Counted from the first letter of the stretch, positions 30,051 through 41,613 are shown. The stretch: 64,000 nucleotides of DNA from Collinsella aerofaciens (GCF_901212495.1 NZ_CAAKNY010000017.1:1-64000); one strand, 5' to 3'. The notes: generated by a model not told the origin, from the sequence alone. Made by a program: numbers and translations.

Positions 30051-30758
30051 CTACTCCCACTCCTGCTCGTAGATGTTGAGCGACTTCACGTACCGCCCCT
30101 GGGCGCCCATGATGTCACGGACCAGGCGCAAAAAGAAGCTGATGCACGAGGTGTCGAAACCGTCCTGTAGGTCCTCGGGATGCACCGCGCCCGGCCCGTC
30201 GACCGCCGTGTCGCTCAGGCGCGCGATGTCATACAGGTAGAGCTGCCCCGCCGTCAGCCAGACATCGTCGGCGCAGGCAAGGCGTACCGCAATCGCGCCG
30301 TCGCTCCAATGTTTCTTTTGCACGATATGAGGGTCGTAGACGTCAAAGCGACGGTCGGTGCGCGTGTCCTTCAGCACGACCATGCCAGTCGCGGGATCCT
30401 TGTCCAAAATGCCAAAGCGCGAGAAATACTGCGTGTCACGCACCTGCTTAAGTCGCCCGAGCGAAGCAGGAGAAATTGACGCTGGCGGCTCGTCCACATA
30501 CAGCTCCAACAGCGTCTTGCCGTGGTAATAGGGGCGCTCAAACAGCATCCAATCGGTAAACGCCATGTTGTAGGCCATGATTTCGTTTTGAGAAGGTTCC
30601 TCGCAATAGCTGAGCCACGGATCGACGATAATCTCGAACTGCTCGCGCGCCGGCTCCAGGAATTGAAACTTCCGCAGCATCCAAAAGTGAGCCATGTCAG
30701 CAATATCGTTGCCGACGGCTTCGGCCAGCTCTGCTCGGTCATAAATTTGGTCAGTCAT
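30051..30758 (-). CDS. Hypothetical protein
   Basis: 235 aa, soluble, acidic, rich in aromatic residues; I recognise no family. It has WMLRKFQFLEPAREQFEIIVDPWLSYCEEPSQNEIMAYN near the start and a conserved-looking LKDTRTDRRFDVYDPHI in the middle. Start ATG at 30758 with GAGGAT upstream. No signal or membrane segment. It stands alone between array D and a gene-free stretch. Confidence 0.7.
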   Translation of the reverse strand: MTDQIYDRAELAEAVGNDIADMAHFWMLRKFQFLEPAREQFEIIVDPWLSYCEEPSQNEIMAYNMAFTDWMLFERPYYHGKTLLELYVDEPPASISPASLGRLKQVRDTQYFSRFGILDKDPATGMVVLKDTRTDRRFDVYDPHIVQKKHWSDGAIAVRLACADDVWLTAGQLYLYDIARLSDTAVDGPGAVHPEDLQDGFDTSCISFFLRLVRDIMGAQGRYVKSLNIYEQEWE

Positions 30759-30783
30759 GGCATCCTCCTCAAACTGATGGACC

Positions 30784-31047
30784 TCAATTTGAGCTTACGA
30801 GGAGGGTGGGCAACCGAGACAAGCGCGGGCAAAATAGGCCTTCAACCGCAAACCAGATGCTAACCAAACACTTGACGGGGCACTTGACCGAATGAGCGCA
30901 CCACAACAAAACTGCAGGTAGACATAGACAGCCAACCCGCTCATTTGAGCCAGATGCCCGCAGCCACCACAGAAACAACAGGCGACCACAGCCCAAGAAG
31001 TCGACAAATGAACACCCGTACGTCGATAAACGAGCAAATCGCTCGCA
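30784..31047. other. Gene-free, lower-GC stretch
   Basis: Short open frames of 70-88 codons exist on the minus strand, but they have cysteine-rich, low-quality translations and no ribosome sites. I see no gene, RNA or repeat here. Confidence 0.5.
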
Positions 31048-31135
31048 AAGAGTGTCCCCAACGACTAGACAAAAAAGAACGTCCCCAATGACTAAAAAAG
31101 AACGTCCCCAATGACTAGTCGTTGGGGACGTTCTT
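31048..31135. repeat. GGGGACGTTCTT palindrome cluster beside gltD
   Basis: Two partial units (AGTGTCCCCAACGACTAGAC, then AAGAACGTCCCCAATGACTA) precede a complete palindrome at 31098-31135: AAGAACGTCCCC...GGGGACGTTCTT around AATGACTAGTCGTT. It ends 11 bp from the gltD stop and may end the gltBD transcript. Same family as 11034-11092. Confidence 0.85.
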
Positions 31136-31146
31136 GAATGACTACT

Positions 31147-32628
<1,482 letters not shown>

Positions 32629-32633
32629 GGCAC

Positions 32634-35600
32634 TTACGCCTCCTTCTTGGTCGAAGCAACAGAGCCGGCAGCCACGGACGCAGCGCCCGCAACATCAAAG
32701 CGAGCGACATCAGCGGCACTCGCGCGACCGGTCACAATCTCAAACGCCAGCTCCTCAGCCTGCGCATGCGTCTTGCCGGCAGCCTCGCCCGCGGCGACAA
32801 TCGCCAGCACGCGCTCATACTCGGTCGGAATGACCTTCACAAAGTGCTTGCTCATCGTCTCGAAGCTGTAGAGCAGCTTGATGCCGCGCGGGCTCTGCGT
32901 CGCGTCCACGTGCTCCTGGATGAGCTCGCGAATCTGCGCCAGCTCGCCGGCCGTCGGGGCCTTGAGCTCAACGCTCTCATGGTTCACGCGGGCATCGAGC
33001 GTGCCGTACTGGTCAAAGACATAGGCCACGCCGCCTGTCATGCCGGCGGCAAAATTCTGCCCGACCTCGCCCAGGATGAGCGCCAGACCGCCCGTCATGT
33101 ACTCGCAGCCATGGTTGCCGCAGCCCTCGACCACCACCGTGGCACCGGAGTTGCGCACGGCAAAACGCTGGCCGGCAAGACCGTTAATGAAGCCGCGGCC
33201 GCTCGTGGCACCAAAGAACGCAACGTTGCCCACGATGATGTTCTCGTCGAACTTGTAGGTCGCATGCGGGTTGGGGCGCACCGACACCTCGCCGCCCGAA
33301 AGGCCCTTGCCAAAGTAGTCGTTGGCGTCGCCGCACACGTTGAGCGTAATGCCGCGCGGCAGGAAGGCTCCAAAGCTCTGACCGGCCGAACCATCGCAAT
33401 CGATGGTGATGGAGCCGGCGGGCAGGCCCTCGGGATGTGCCTTGGTCACCGCGTTGCCCAAGATGGTGCCCACGCAGCGGTTGACGTTGGCGATATCGGC
33501 GCGGAAGCGAATCGGACGCAGGTGCGCGCGGGCATCGGCCGTATAGGGCACAAACAACGTGGAGTCGAGCGTCTTGTCGAGCTCGCTGTCCGCAGCCATC
33601 TGCGGCAGGAAGTGACGGCCGTCGGCGCCCGGAATATGGGCACCGAACTCGCAGGTCGCGCTCGCCAGCACGGGCGACAGATCGAGCAGGTTTGCTTTGC
33701 GGTTACCCGGAACCTCGATCTGGCGCAAGCACTCGGGATGGCCGACCATCTCGTCGACGGTGCGGAAGCCCAGGCTCGCCATGACCTCGCGCAGCTGCTC
33801 GGCAACAAAGAGCATAAAGTGCTCAACGTGCTCGGGCGTGCCGCGGAAGCCGCGACGCAGGCGGCAGTTTTGCGTAGCGATACCGGCCGGGCAGGTGTCC
33901 TGCTGGCAGTCGCGTTGCATGAGGCAGCCCATGGAGATGAGCGGCATGGTCGCAAAGCCAAACTCCTCGGCGCCCAACAGGCAGGCGACGGCAACATCGG
34001 TGCCGTCCATGAGCTTGCCGTCGGCCTCGAGCACCACGCGTGAGCGCAGGCCGTTTTGCAGCAGCGTCTGCTGGGCCTCGGCAAGGCCAAGCTCCAGCGG
34101 CAGACCCGCATGCCAGATAGAGTCGCGCGCAGCGGCACCCGAGCCGCCATTGTGGCCGCTGATCAAGATCTTGTCGGCAGCACCCTTGGCCACACCGGTG
34201 GCGATGGTGCCGACGCCGGCCTCGCTGACCAGCTTGACCGACACGCGTGCGCCGGGGTTGGCGTTCTTAAGGTCAAAGATCAGCTCTGCCAGGTCCTCGA
34301 TGGAGTAGATGTCGTGGTGCGGCGGAGGCGAGATCAGGCCGATGCCGGGCGTGGACTGACGGACCTCGGCGATCCAGGGGTAGACCTTCTTGCCGGGCAG
34401 GTGGCCACCCTCGCCGGGCTTGGCGCCCTGGGCCATCTTGATCTGAATCTCGAAGGCGCTGCACAGGTAGCGGCTCGTCACGCCAAAGCGCGCGCTTGCC
34501 ACCTGCTTGATGGCGGAGTTCTTGGAGTCACCATTAGCCAGCGGGGTCTCGCGACGCGGATCCTCACCGCCCTCGCCGGAGTTGGAACGGCCGTGCAGGC
34601 GGTTCATGGCGATGGCCATGCACTCGTGTGCCTCTTTGCTGATGGAGCCGTACGACATGGCGCCGGTGTTAAAGCGGCGGACGATGTTGAGCGCGGGCTC
34701 GACCTCGTCGAGTGCCACCGGAGTGCGGCCGCTGGCATCAAAGTCCAGCAGATCGCGCAGGCGCACGGCGCGGCCGATGCGGTGCAGGCGGGCGCTGTAC
34801 TCCTTAAAGGTGTCATAGCTGTCCTCACGGCAGGCGGTCTGCAGCAAGTAGACAGTCTGCGGATCGATGAGGTGATCCTCGCCGCCGAGCGGACGCCACT
34901 TGGTCAGACCCAGCGTGGGCAGCTGATCGGGAGCCGGGCTCTTAAGGATAGCGAGCGCGGCGTCGTAGCGCTCGTTTTGCTCGCGCTCGACGTCCTCGAC
35001 ACCCATACCGCCCACACGGCTCACCGTGCCGGCGAAGTACGCGTTGACGAACTCCGGTGTAAAGCCCACGGCCTCGAAGATCTGCGCCGAATGGTAGCTC
35101 TGCACCGTGGAGATGCCCATCTTGGACATGATGGAGACGATGCCGGCGGTCGCAGCCTTGTTGAAGTTGGCGATGCCCTGCTCGGCCGTCACGTCCAAGT
35201 CGCCGCGTGCCGCCAGATCGCGGATGCACGCATGCGCGTTGTACGGATAGATGCCGCTCGCGGAGTAGCCCACCAGTGCCGCAAAGTCGTGCGGGGACAC
35301 GGCGTCGCCGCACTCCACCACGATGTCGGCAAAGGTGCGCACGCCGGCGCGGATCAGGTGGTTGTGCACGCAGCCCACGGCGAGCAGCGACGGCACGGGC
35401 ACCTCGCCCGCCGCGGCGCGGTCGCTCAACACCACGATGTTCACGCCGTCGCGGACCGCAGCCTCAACGTCCTCTGCAAGCTGCTTGAGCGCAGCCTGCA
35501 GCGCGCCCTCGCCGGCATCGCGGCAGTACACGGCACGGAAACGGCGGGTCTTAAAGCCCACGCGGTCGATGGCGCAGATACGCTCGAACTCCTCCTCGTT

Positions 35601-37319
35601 GAGCAACGGGCGCTCCAAGCGAACCAGCTGGCAGGCCGTACGGGAGTCCTCGAGCAGGTTGCCGTGGTTGCCCAGGTAGAGCGTGGTCGAGGTGACCATA
35701 TGCTCGCGAAGGGCGTCGATGGGCGGGTTCGTGACCTGAGCGAACAGCTGATAGAAATAGTCGTAGAAGGAGCGCGTCTTCTTGGACAGGCAGGCCAGCG
35801 GTGCATCGATGCCCATCGAGGCGAGCGGCGCCTTGCCCTGCTGGGCCATGGGACGCACGACCTCGTCAACATCATCCCAGTGATACCCGAGCTTAGCCAT
35901 GCGCACGGCGGCGGGCACCTCGGCGTCCTCGGCGGGCGTCGCCACGGCAGGGCCATCGAGCGCATCGACGGTCAGCGTCTCCTCGGCAATCCAATCACGG
36001 TAGGGCTTTTCCTTGGCGTAACGGGCGCGCAGCTCGTCGTTGTAGATCACGCGGCCACGGGCAAAGTCGACCTCGAGCATCTGACCCGGTCCCAGGCAGC
36101 CGCTCGTCAGGATGTTCTCGGGGCGCACCTCGATGGTGCCCACCTCGCTTGCCAGCATAAAGCGGCCGTCGCGCGTCACATAGTAGCGGGCGGGACGCAG
36201 GCCGTTACGGTCGAGGGCGGCGCCCAGCGTGCGACCGTCGGTAAAGGCGATGGCCGCCGGGCCATCCCACGGCTCCATGAGCATGGACTGGTAAGCGTCG
36301 TAGGCGCGGCGCTCCTCACTCAGGCTGTCGTTGTGGTCCCACGGCTCGGGCAGCAACATGGACGCGGCACGCGTAAGCGGGCGACCGTTCATGACCAGGA
36401 ACTCGAGCACGTTGTCCAGAATCGCGGAGTCGGAACCCTCGCGGTTGATGATGGGCATCACGCGCTCAAGATCGTGCTGCAGCACGGGGCTGTACAGGTT
36501 GGGCTCTCGGGCGCGGATCCAGTTGACGTTGCCCTTGAGGGTGTTGATCTCGCCGTTGTGGATGATAAAGCGGTTGGGGTGTGCGCGCTCCCAGCTGGGC
36601 GTGGTGTTGGTGGAGTACCGCGAGTGGACGAGCGCTACAGCCGTCTTGACGGCGGCGTCGTTGAGATCGATGAAGAAGCGGCGCATCTGCGTGGCGACCA
36701 GCATGCCCTTGTATACGATAGTGCGCGAGCTCATGGAGCACACATAGAAGATCTTGTCGCGCAAGGCGAACTCGGCGTCGGCCTTCTTTTCGATGGTACG
36801 GCGGCACACGTACAGGCGACGCTCAAAGGCATCGCCGGCGGGCGTGTCGTCCGGACGGCCCAGGAAGGCCTGCAGGATAGTAGGCATGCAGGCGCGGGCC
36901 GTCTCGCCCAGATCGTGCGGGTCGACCGGCACCTCGCGCCAAAAGAGCAGCGGCACGCCGGCCTCGGCGCAGCCCTCCTCGAACACGCGGCGGGCATCCT
37001 CCACGCCCTTGTCGTCCTGCGGGAAGAACAGCATGGCCACGCCATAGTCGCCCTCTGCCGGCAGAATCTGGCCGCACTTTTGAGCCTCTTTACGGAAAAA
37101 GTGATGCGGAACCTGGAACAGGATGCCAGCGCCGTCGCCGGTGTTCTTCTCGAGTCCCGTGCCGCCGCGGTGCTCCAAGTTGACCAGAATGGACAGTGCA
37201 TCGTCCAGAATCTGGTGATGGCGCTCACCGTTGATATCGGCAAGCGCGCCGATGCCACATGCATCGTGGTCGAATTCGGGGCGATAAAGGCCCTGCTGCT
37301 GAGCGGAATCTGCCTGCAT
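32634..37319 (-). CDS. gltB: Glutamate synthase large (alpha) subunit
   Basis: 1561 aa, slightly longer than the usual 1500. After a 20-residue propeptide the glutaminase nucleophile C21 is in DHDACGIGA. The FMN-binding synthase domain has SGHNGGSGAAARDSIWHAG and a 3Fe-4S cysteine group CLMQRDCQQDTCPAGIA. The last 250 residues form the beta-helix (GNVAFFGATSGRGFINGLAG). Ammonia released at the N-terminus is channelled to the synthase site. ATG at 37319 follows GGGGGAGG. A C-terminal Ala-rich extension explains the extra length. Confidence 0.96.
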   Translation of the reverse strand: MQADSAQQQGLYRPEFDHDACGIGALADINGERHHQILDDALSILVNLEHRGGTGLEKNTGDGAGILFQVPHHFFRKEAQKCGQILPAEGDYGVAMLFFPQDDKGVEDARRVFEEGCAEAGVPLLFWREVPVDPHDLGETARACMPTILQAFLGRPDDTPAGDAFERRLYVCRRTIEKKADAEFALRDKIFYVCSMSSRTIVYKGMLVATQMRRFFIDLNDAAVKTAVALVHSRYSTNTTPSWERAHPNRFIIHNGEINTLKGNVNWIRAREPNLYSPVLQHDLERVMPIINREGSDSAILDNVLEFLVMNGRPLTRAASMLLPEPWDHNDSLSEERRAYDAYQSMLMEPWDGPAAIAFTDGRTLGAALDRNGLRPARYYVTRDGRFMLASEVGTIEVRPENILTSGCLGPGQMLEVDFARGRVIYNDELRARYAKEKPYRDWIAEETLTVDALDGPAVATPAEDAEVPAAVRMAKLGYHWDDVDEVVRPMAQQGKAPLASMGIDAPLACLSKKTRSFYDYFYQLFAQVTNPPIDALREHMVTSTTLYLGNHGNLLEDSRTACQLVRLERPLLNEEEFERICAIDRVGFKTRRFRAVYCRDAGEGALQAALKQLAEDVEAAVRDGVNIVVLSDRAAAGEVPVPSLLAVGCVHNHLIRAGVRTFADIVVECGDAVSPHDFAALVGYSASGIYPYNAHACIRDLAARGDLDVTAEQGIANFNKAATAGIVSIMSKMGISTVQSYHSAQIFEAVGFTPEFVNAYFAGTVSRVGGMGVEDVEREQNERYDAALAILKSPAPDQLPTLGLTKWRPLGGEDHLIDPQTVYLLQTACREDSYDTFKEYSARLHRIGRAVRLRDLLDFDASGRTPVALDEVEPALNIVRRFNTGAMSYGSISKEAHECMAIAMNRLHGRSNSGEGGEDPRRETPLANGDSKNSAIKQVASARFGVTSRYLCSAFEIQIKMAQGAKPGEGGHLPGKKVYPWIAEVRQSTPGIGLISPPPHHDIYSIEDLAELIFDLKNANPGARVSVKLVSEAGVGTIATGVAKGAADKILISGHNGGSGAAARDSIWHAGLPLELGLAEAQQTLLQNGLRSRVVLEADGKLMDGTDVAVACLLGAEEFGFATMPLISMGCLMQRDCQQDTCPAGIATQNCRLRRGFRGTPEHVEHFMLFVAEQLREVMASLGFRTVDEMVGHPECLRQIEVPGNRKANLLDLSPVLASATCEFGAHIPGADGRHFLPQMAADSELDKTLDSTLFVPYTADARAHLRPIRFRADIANVNRCVGTILGNAVTKAHPEGLPAGSITIDCDGSAGQSFGAFLPRGITLNVCGDANDYFGKGLSGGEVSVRPNPHATYKFDENIIVGNVAFFGATSGRGFINGLAGQRFAVRNSGATVVVEGCGNHGCEYMTGGLALILGEVGQNFAAGMTGGVAYVFDQYGTLDARVNHESVELKAPTAGELAQIRELIQEHVDATQSPRGIKLLYSFETMSKHFVKVIPTEYERVLAIVAAGEAAGKTHAQAEELAFEIVTGRASAADVARFDVAGAASVAAGSVASTKKEA

Positions 37320-37436
37320 CGCGATCCTCCCCTAGGTGTTAGACAGTCAGTTGAATAGGCATACTAGAAGTATCGCCGATCCGTTGTGTTTCCTGCCCGT
37401 TTCGAAACAATTGCGTAACGCACGCAACAAATGATT

Positions 37437-37511
37437 CCTTGGGGACGGAGGGAAACGGATCACTTAGTCTGACTGACCCCCCTGAGCAATCCGTTTCCTC
37501 CATCCCCAAGG
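37437..37511. repeat. TTGGGGACGGAGG inverted repeat between gltB and the ASST-like gene
   Basis: CCTTGGGGACGGAGGGAAAC (from 37437) pairs with the sequence ending ATCCCCAAGG at 37511, about 23 bp per arm with two mismatches. Similar half-elements occur at about 11447 and 53356. The gap 37320-37618 contains nothing else I can identify. Confidence 0.75.
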
Positions 37512-37618
37512 GGTCATTCTGAAAAAGCGATATCCGAGTACCTCAATTCCATATATTCATACACGTTTAGTAGGTTGTAGACTATCGGGAACCGAAACCG
37601 TGCAGACAGGAGTCACTC

Positions 37619-39136
37619 ATGGGCTATCCGAGCATTCATCCCACCGGCACACTCATCTACGACAAAGAGCGTGCCAATAACGGCTACACCATCTTCCCCA
37701 CCCCGGGCGGCGCGCTGCTCATCGACATGAACGGCCGCGAGGTCAACCGCTGGGCGGGTCTGGGCGGCTTCCCCAACAAGCTGCTGCCGGGCGGCCAAGT
37801 CTTTGGCACCTCGGGCGCACGCGGCGGCGCGGCAGCCTATCAGGACCAGCTCGACCTGTTGCAAGTCGCCTGGGACGGCAATATTGTGTGGAAATGGGAC
37901 CATACCGAACTCGTGGCCGACGAGGGCAAGGACCCCACCTGGCAGGCGCGTCAGCACCACGACTACCAGCGTGAAGGCTCGCCCGTGGGCTATTATGCGC
38001 CCGGCCTAGAGCCGCGCACGGACGGCGGCAACACCATCATCCTCACGCACGAGAACAGCTATCACCCCGAGATCAGCGACAAGCTCCTGATCGACGACAA
38101 GGTCATCGAGGTCACCTGGGACGGCGAGGTCGTCTGGGAGTGGCGCGCGTCGGAGCATTTTGAAGAGTTCGGCTTTGACGAGGCAGCCAAAAAGTCGCTC
38201 TACAACAATCCCTCCATGCGCGGCGAGGCCGGCGGCGACTGGCTGCACATCAACTGCGTCTCGGAGCTCGGCCCCAACAAGTGGTACGACCGCGGTGACG
38301 AGCGCTTTGCCCCCGAGAACCTCATCCTCGACTGCCGCAACGCCAATATCTTGGCCATCATCTCCAAAAAGACGGGCAAGATCGTCTGGAAACTCGGCCC
38401 GCGCTTCGACGGCAGCGATGCCGAGAAAAAGATCGGCTGGATTATCGGCCAGCATCACTTTCATATGATCCCCAAGGGCCTTCCCGGCGAGGGCGACCTG
38501 TTGGTCTTCGATAACGGCGGTGCCGCGGGATACGACGCGCCCAACGCCATCGCGCCCGACGGCACCAACGCCGTCCACCGCGACTACTCGCGCATTCTGC
38601 AGTTCAACCCCATCACGCTCGAGGTCACGTGGCAGTACACCCCGCTCGAAGCCGGCTGGCTCCCCTTTGCCGACGGCAGTCGCTTCTACTCGCCGTTCAT
38701 CAGCTCTGCCCAGCGTCTGCCCAACGGCAACACGCTTATCACTGAGGGCTCCGACGGTCATCTGATCGAGGTCACGCCCAAGCACGAGATTGTCTGGGAG
38801 TATCTGAGCCCCTACTTCAAGGCACCGGCGCCCGGCTTTAGCTCCAACATGGTCTACCGCGCCTACCGTGCGCCCTATGAGTGGGTTCCGCAGGTAGAGC
38901 ACGCGCCCGAGGTGTCGATCGAGCCCATCGACAACGCCACCTTCCGCGTGCCGGGCGCTTCGAGCGAGAAGCTCAACGTAACCGTGGTCGATGACATCGA
39001 CCCCTACCAGACCGCTCTGACCGGCATGAATGCCGAGGACGAGGAATCCGACGAGGGCCATGCGGACTTTTGCATGATGCGCCTGGACACCGCCGACCTC
39101 AAGGGCGACAGCAAGGGTCCCAAGTTCGACCTATAA
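37619..39136 (+). CDS. Arylsulfotransferase (ASST)-like beta-propeller protein
   Basis: 505 aa with repeated Trp-rich strands such as DGNIVWKWDH, DGEVVWEWRASEHF, LEVTWQYTPL and KHEIVWEYLSP, the propeller pattern of ASST and related proteins. Histidines in QARQHHDYQREG, QHHFHMIPKG and the run HEN are candidates for the catalytic or metal site. Classical ASST is periplasmic, but no signal peptide is seen here, so either it is cytosolic or has another role. ATG at 37619 with a weak AGGAG upstream. It stands alone. Confidence 0.65.
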   Translation: MGYPSIHPTGTLIYDKERANNGYTIFPTPGGALLIDMNGREVNRWAGLGGFPNKLLPGGQVFGTSGARGGAAAYQDQLDLLQVAWDGNIVWKWDHTELVADEGKDPTWQARQHHDYQREGSPVGYYAPGLEPRTDGGNTIILTHENSYHPEISDKLLIDDKVIEVTWDGEVVWEWRASEHFEEFGFDEAAKKSLYNNPSMRGEAGGDWLHINCVSELGPNKWYDRGDERFAPENLILDCRNANILAIISKKTGKIVWKLGPRFDGSDAEKKIGWIIGQHHFHMIPKGLPGEGDLLVFDNGGAAGYDAPNAIAPDGTNAVHRDYSRILQFNPITLEVTWQYTPLEAGWLPFADGSRFYSPFISSAQRLPNGNTLITEGSDGHLIEVTPKHEIVWEYLSPYFKAPAPGFSSNMVYRAYRAPYEWVPQVEHAPEVSIEPIDNATFRVPGASSEKLNVTVVDDIDPYQTALTGMNAEDEESDEGHADFCMMRLDTADLKGDSKGPKFDL

Positions 39137-39152
39137 GCTCACCGCTTCAAGC

Positions 39153-39369
39153 ATCTCAATCTGTAACAGGAAGACCCGATTTCGACGCCTAACTGTTACA
39201 GATTGAGATGCTTTTGAGAGACGGCTCCGAATGTCTCAATCTGTAACACGAAGGGCCGGTTTTGGCGGTCAACTGTTACAGATCGAGATTTTCCATAGGA
39301 CCATTTCTTCCTGTCTCGATCTGTAACACCTAGGCCCAATTTCCATCCCTAGTTGTTACAGATCGAGAC
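39153..39369. repeat. Palindrome array E: three 57-bp units
   Basis: Units at 39153-39209, 39233-39289 and 39313-39369, exactly 80 bp apart. The first and third units have fully complementary arms. Located between the ASST-like gene and gpmA. Confidence 0.92.
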
Positions 39370-39507
39370 ATTTCGGCAGCCCCCTTTCACCATCCCATTC
39401 AAATACAACAATTTTGTTAGTCTTGGTTAACTTTTAAGCCTAAAACGGGTATCCTTTGCGGCGTAAAGCAAACGGCACGCACGCCGCGCCAAATCAAGGA
39501 GGCCCCT

Positions 39508-40281
39508 ATGGCACACCAAGCAGACCAGCAGACGATGCAACTTGTCCTTATCCGTCACGGAGAATCCGAGTGGAACAAACTCAACCTGTTCACCGGCTGG
39601 ACCGATGTTGAGCTCACCGACACGGGCCGCGAAGAAGCCGCCGCAGGCGGTCAAGCCCTCAAAGAAGCCGGTTTCGACTTTGACGTCTGCTACACTTCGC
39701 GCCTCAAGCGCGCGATCCACACCCTCAACATCGTGCTCGGCCAAATGGATCGCGAGTGGCTGCCTGTCATCAAATCCTGGAAGCTCAACGAGCGCCACTA
39801 CGGCGCGTTACAGGGTCTCAACAAGGCCGATGCCGCGGCAGAGCACGGCGACGAACAGGTGCTCATCTGGCGCCGCTCCTTCGACGTGTGCCCACCGGCA
39901 CTCGAGCCGAACGACACGCGCGATCCCCACACCCAGGAGCAATACCGCGACGTCGCACCCGATCAGCTGCCCTATACCGAGTGCCTCAAGGATACGATCG
40001 CCCGCGCCTGGCCTTATTTCGAAGACGAGATTCGCCCCCAAATGCTCGCCGGCAAGCGCGTACTCATCGCCGCACACGGCAACTCCCTGCGCTCTCTCGT
40101 CATGAAGTTCGAGCACCTCACGCCCGAGGAAATCCTCAAGGTCAACATCCCCACCGGCGTGCCACTCGTCTACACCTTCGACACCGATTTCAACGTCCTC
40201 GACAAGCGCTACATCGGCGACCCGGCGACCATCACCGCCAAGATTGACGCTGTGGCCAACCAGGGCAAGGCGCGCAAGTAA
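39508..40281 (+). CDS. gpmA: 2,3-bisphosphoglycerate-dependent phosphoglycerate mutase
   Basis: 257 aa. The phosphohistidine H17 is in LVLIRHGESEWN. TGWTDVELTDTGREEA and the second histidine in IAAHGNSLRSLV complete the site. It interconverts 3- and 2-phosphoglycerate in glycolysis. AAGGAGG precedes the ATG at 39508; a second ATG nine codons in gives the more usual family start and is an alternative. Array E fills the upstream promoter region; an Nramp gene follows. Confidence 0.95.
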   Translation: MAHQADQQTMQLVLIRHGESEWNKLNLFTGWTDVELTDTGREEAAAGGQALKEAGFDFDVCYTSRLKRAIHTLNIVLGQMDREWLPVIKSWKLNERHYGALQGLNKADAAAEHGDEQVLIWRRSFDVCPPALEPNDTRDPHTQEQYRDVAPDQLPYTECLKDTIARAWPYFEDEIRPQMLAGKRVLIAAHGNSLRSLVMKFEHLTPEEILKVNIPTGVPLVYTFDTDFNVLDKRYIGDPATITAKIDAVANQGKARK

Positions 40282-40302
40282 CCCCAACCTAAACCGAGTG
40301 CG

Positions 40303-40337
40303 CGGCGCCGCATAACCCAAGCGCGGCGCCGCGCTGC
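40303..40337. terminator. GC-palindrome between gpmA and the Nramp gene
   Basis: GCGCGGCGCCGC occurs twice, itself self-complementary, around ATAACCCAA. It could act as a terminator, though no T-run follows. Confidence 0.4.
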
Positions 40338-40356
40338 CCCTATGCAGGAACCGACC

Positions 40357-41613
40357 ATGATCAACCACCTCAAACAACACTTTGGCTCCCGACGCACCGG
40401 TGGTCACGGAGGCCTAGACATTGCGCGGCACATCGGTCCCGGACTGCTCGTGACCGTCGGCTTTATCGACCCGGGCAACTGGGCCTCCAATATGGCCGCG
40501 GGCTCGCAGTTTGGCTACGCGCTGCTGTGGATCGTCACGCTGTCCACGATTATGCTCATTGTGCTGCAGCACAACGCGGCGCACTTGGGTATCGCCACGG
40601 GCGCCTGTCTTGCCGAGGCCACGACACGCTACCTCCCCCGCTTCGGTGGGCGCGCGGTGCTCGCCAGTGCCTATCTCGCGACCATCGCCACCGCCATGGC
40701 CGAAGTCCTGGGTGGCGCGATTGCCCTTCAAATGCTCTTTGGGCTGCCTGTGCGCGCGGGCTGCGTCATCGTGGCGGCAGTGTCGATGGCGATGCTCGTG
40801 ACGAGCTCCTACAAGCGCGCCGAACGCTGGATCATCGCTTTCGTAGGCGTGGTAGGACTCTCGTTTTTGGCCGAGCTTGCACTAGTCAAGGTCGACTGGC
40901 CGCAAGCCGCCGCAAGCTGGATCACGCCCAGCATGCCCACTGGCTCTGCCGCGATTATCGTGAGTGTCCTAGGCGCGGTCGTTATGCCCCACAACCTCTT
41001 CCTGCACTCCGAGGTCATCCAATCCATGCACTTCGAAGGCCAAGGCGAGCAAGTTATCGAAGAACGTTTGCGCTACGAGCTCTTCGACACGCTCTTTTCG
41101 ATGGGCGTGGGCTGGGCAATCAACTCGGCCATGGTCATCCTGGCCGCGACGACCTTCTTTGCGCATGGCATTGTCGTAGACGACCTCGCCGTCGCAGCTG
41201 CCACGCTCTCCCCCATTCTGGGCACGGCAAGCTCGACCATCTTTGCGGTAGCGCTGCTGTTCGCGGGACTATCGAGCAGCGTGACGGCGGGCATGGCGGC
41301 GGGCACCATCACCGCGGGCATGTTCGACGAGGAATACGACATCCACGACCGACATTCCTCGATCGGCGTGGCGGCCTGTTTCGCCGGTGCCGTCGCATCG
41401 TGCCTGGTCGTCCCAAACCCCTTTGAAGGGCTTATCTGGAGTCAGGCACTGCTGTCGCTTCAGCTGCCGATTACGGTCTTTGTGCTCATACGGCTCACCA
41501 GCTCACGCCGCGTCATGGGCAAATACGCCAACTCGCGCCCACTCAATGCGCTGCTCGTAGGGATCGGTATCATCGTGACGACTCTCGATGTCGTGTTGTT
41601 GACAGGGATGTAA
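40357..41613 (+). CDS. mntH: Nramp-family divalent metal (Mn/Fe) transporter
   Basis: 418 aa, eleven membrane segments. The two metal-binding motifs are intact: DPGN (D38-N41, in FIDPGNWASN) and MPHN (M210-N213, in VVMPHNLFLH), which fit import of Mn2+ or Fe2+ with protons. I chose ATG at 40357 because AGGAA lies upstream; an ATG five codons earlier has none. It follows gpmA, whose relatives can depend on Mn, but no shared regulation is visible. Array F lies just after its stop. Confidence 0.9.
   Translation: MINHLKQHFGSRRTGGHGGLDIARHIGPGLLVTVGFIDPGNWASNMAAGSQFGYALLWIVTLSTIMLIVLQHNAAHLGIATGACLAEATTRYLPRFGGRAVLASAYLATIATAMAEVLGGAIALQMLFGLPVRAGCVIVAAVSMAMLVTSSYKRAERWIIAFVGVVGLSFLAELALVKVDWPQAAASWITPSMPTGSAAIIVSVLGAVVMPHNLFLHSEVIQSMHFEGQGEQVIEERLRYELFDTLFSMGVGWAINSAMVILAATTFFAHGIVVDDLAVAAATLSPILGTASSTIFAVALLFAGLSSSVTAGMAAGTITAGMFDEEYDIHDRHSSIGVAACFAGAVASCLVVPNPFEGLIWSQALLSLQLPITVFVLIRLTSSRRVMGKYANSRPLNALLVGIGIIVTTLDVVLLTGM

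Noticed and set aside
30784..31061. Small Cys-rich minus-strand proteins
   Set aside because: No ribosome site, unusual composition, and overlap with repeat DNA.
34056..37358. 1100-codon open frame opposite gltB
   Set aside because: It is the antisense of gltB in GC-rich DNA; its translation is low complexity and matches no family.
39153..39369. Integron cassette attC sites
   Set aside because: Arms and bracketed genes recall cassettes, but units occur in tandem, the core does not match attC boxes, and there is no integrase.
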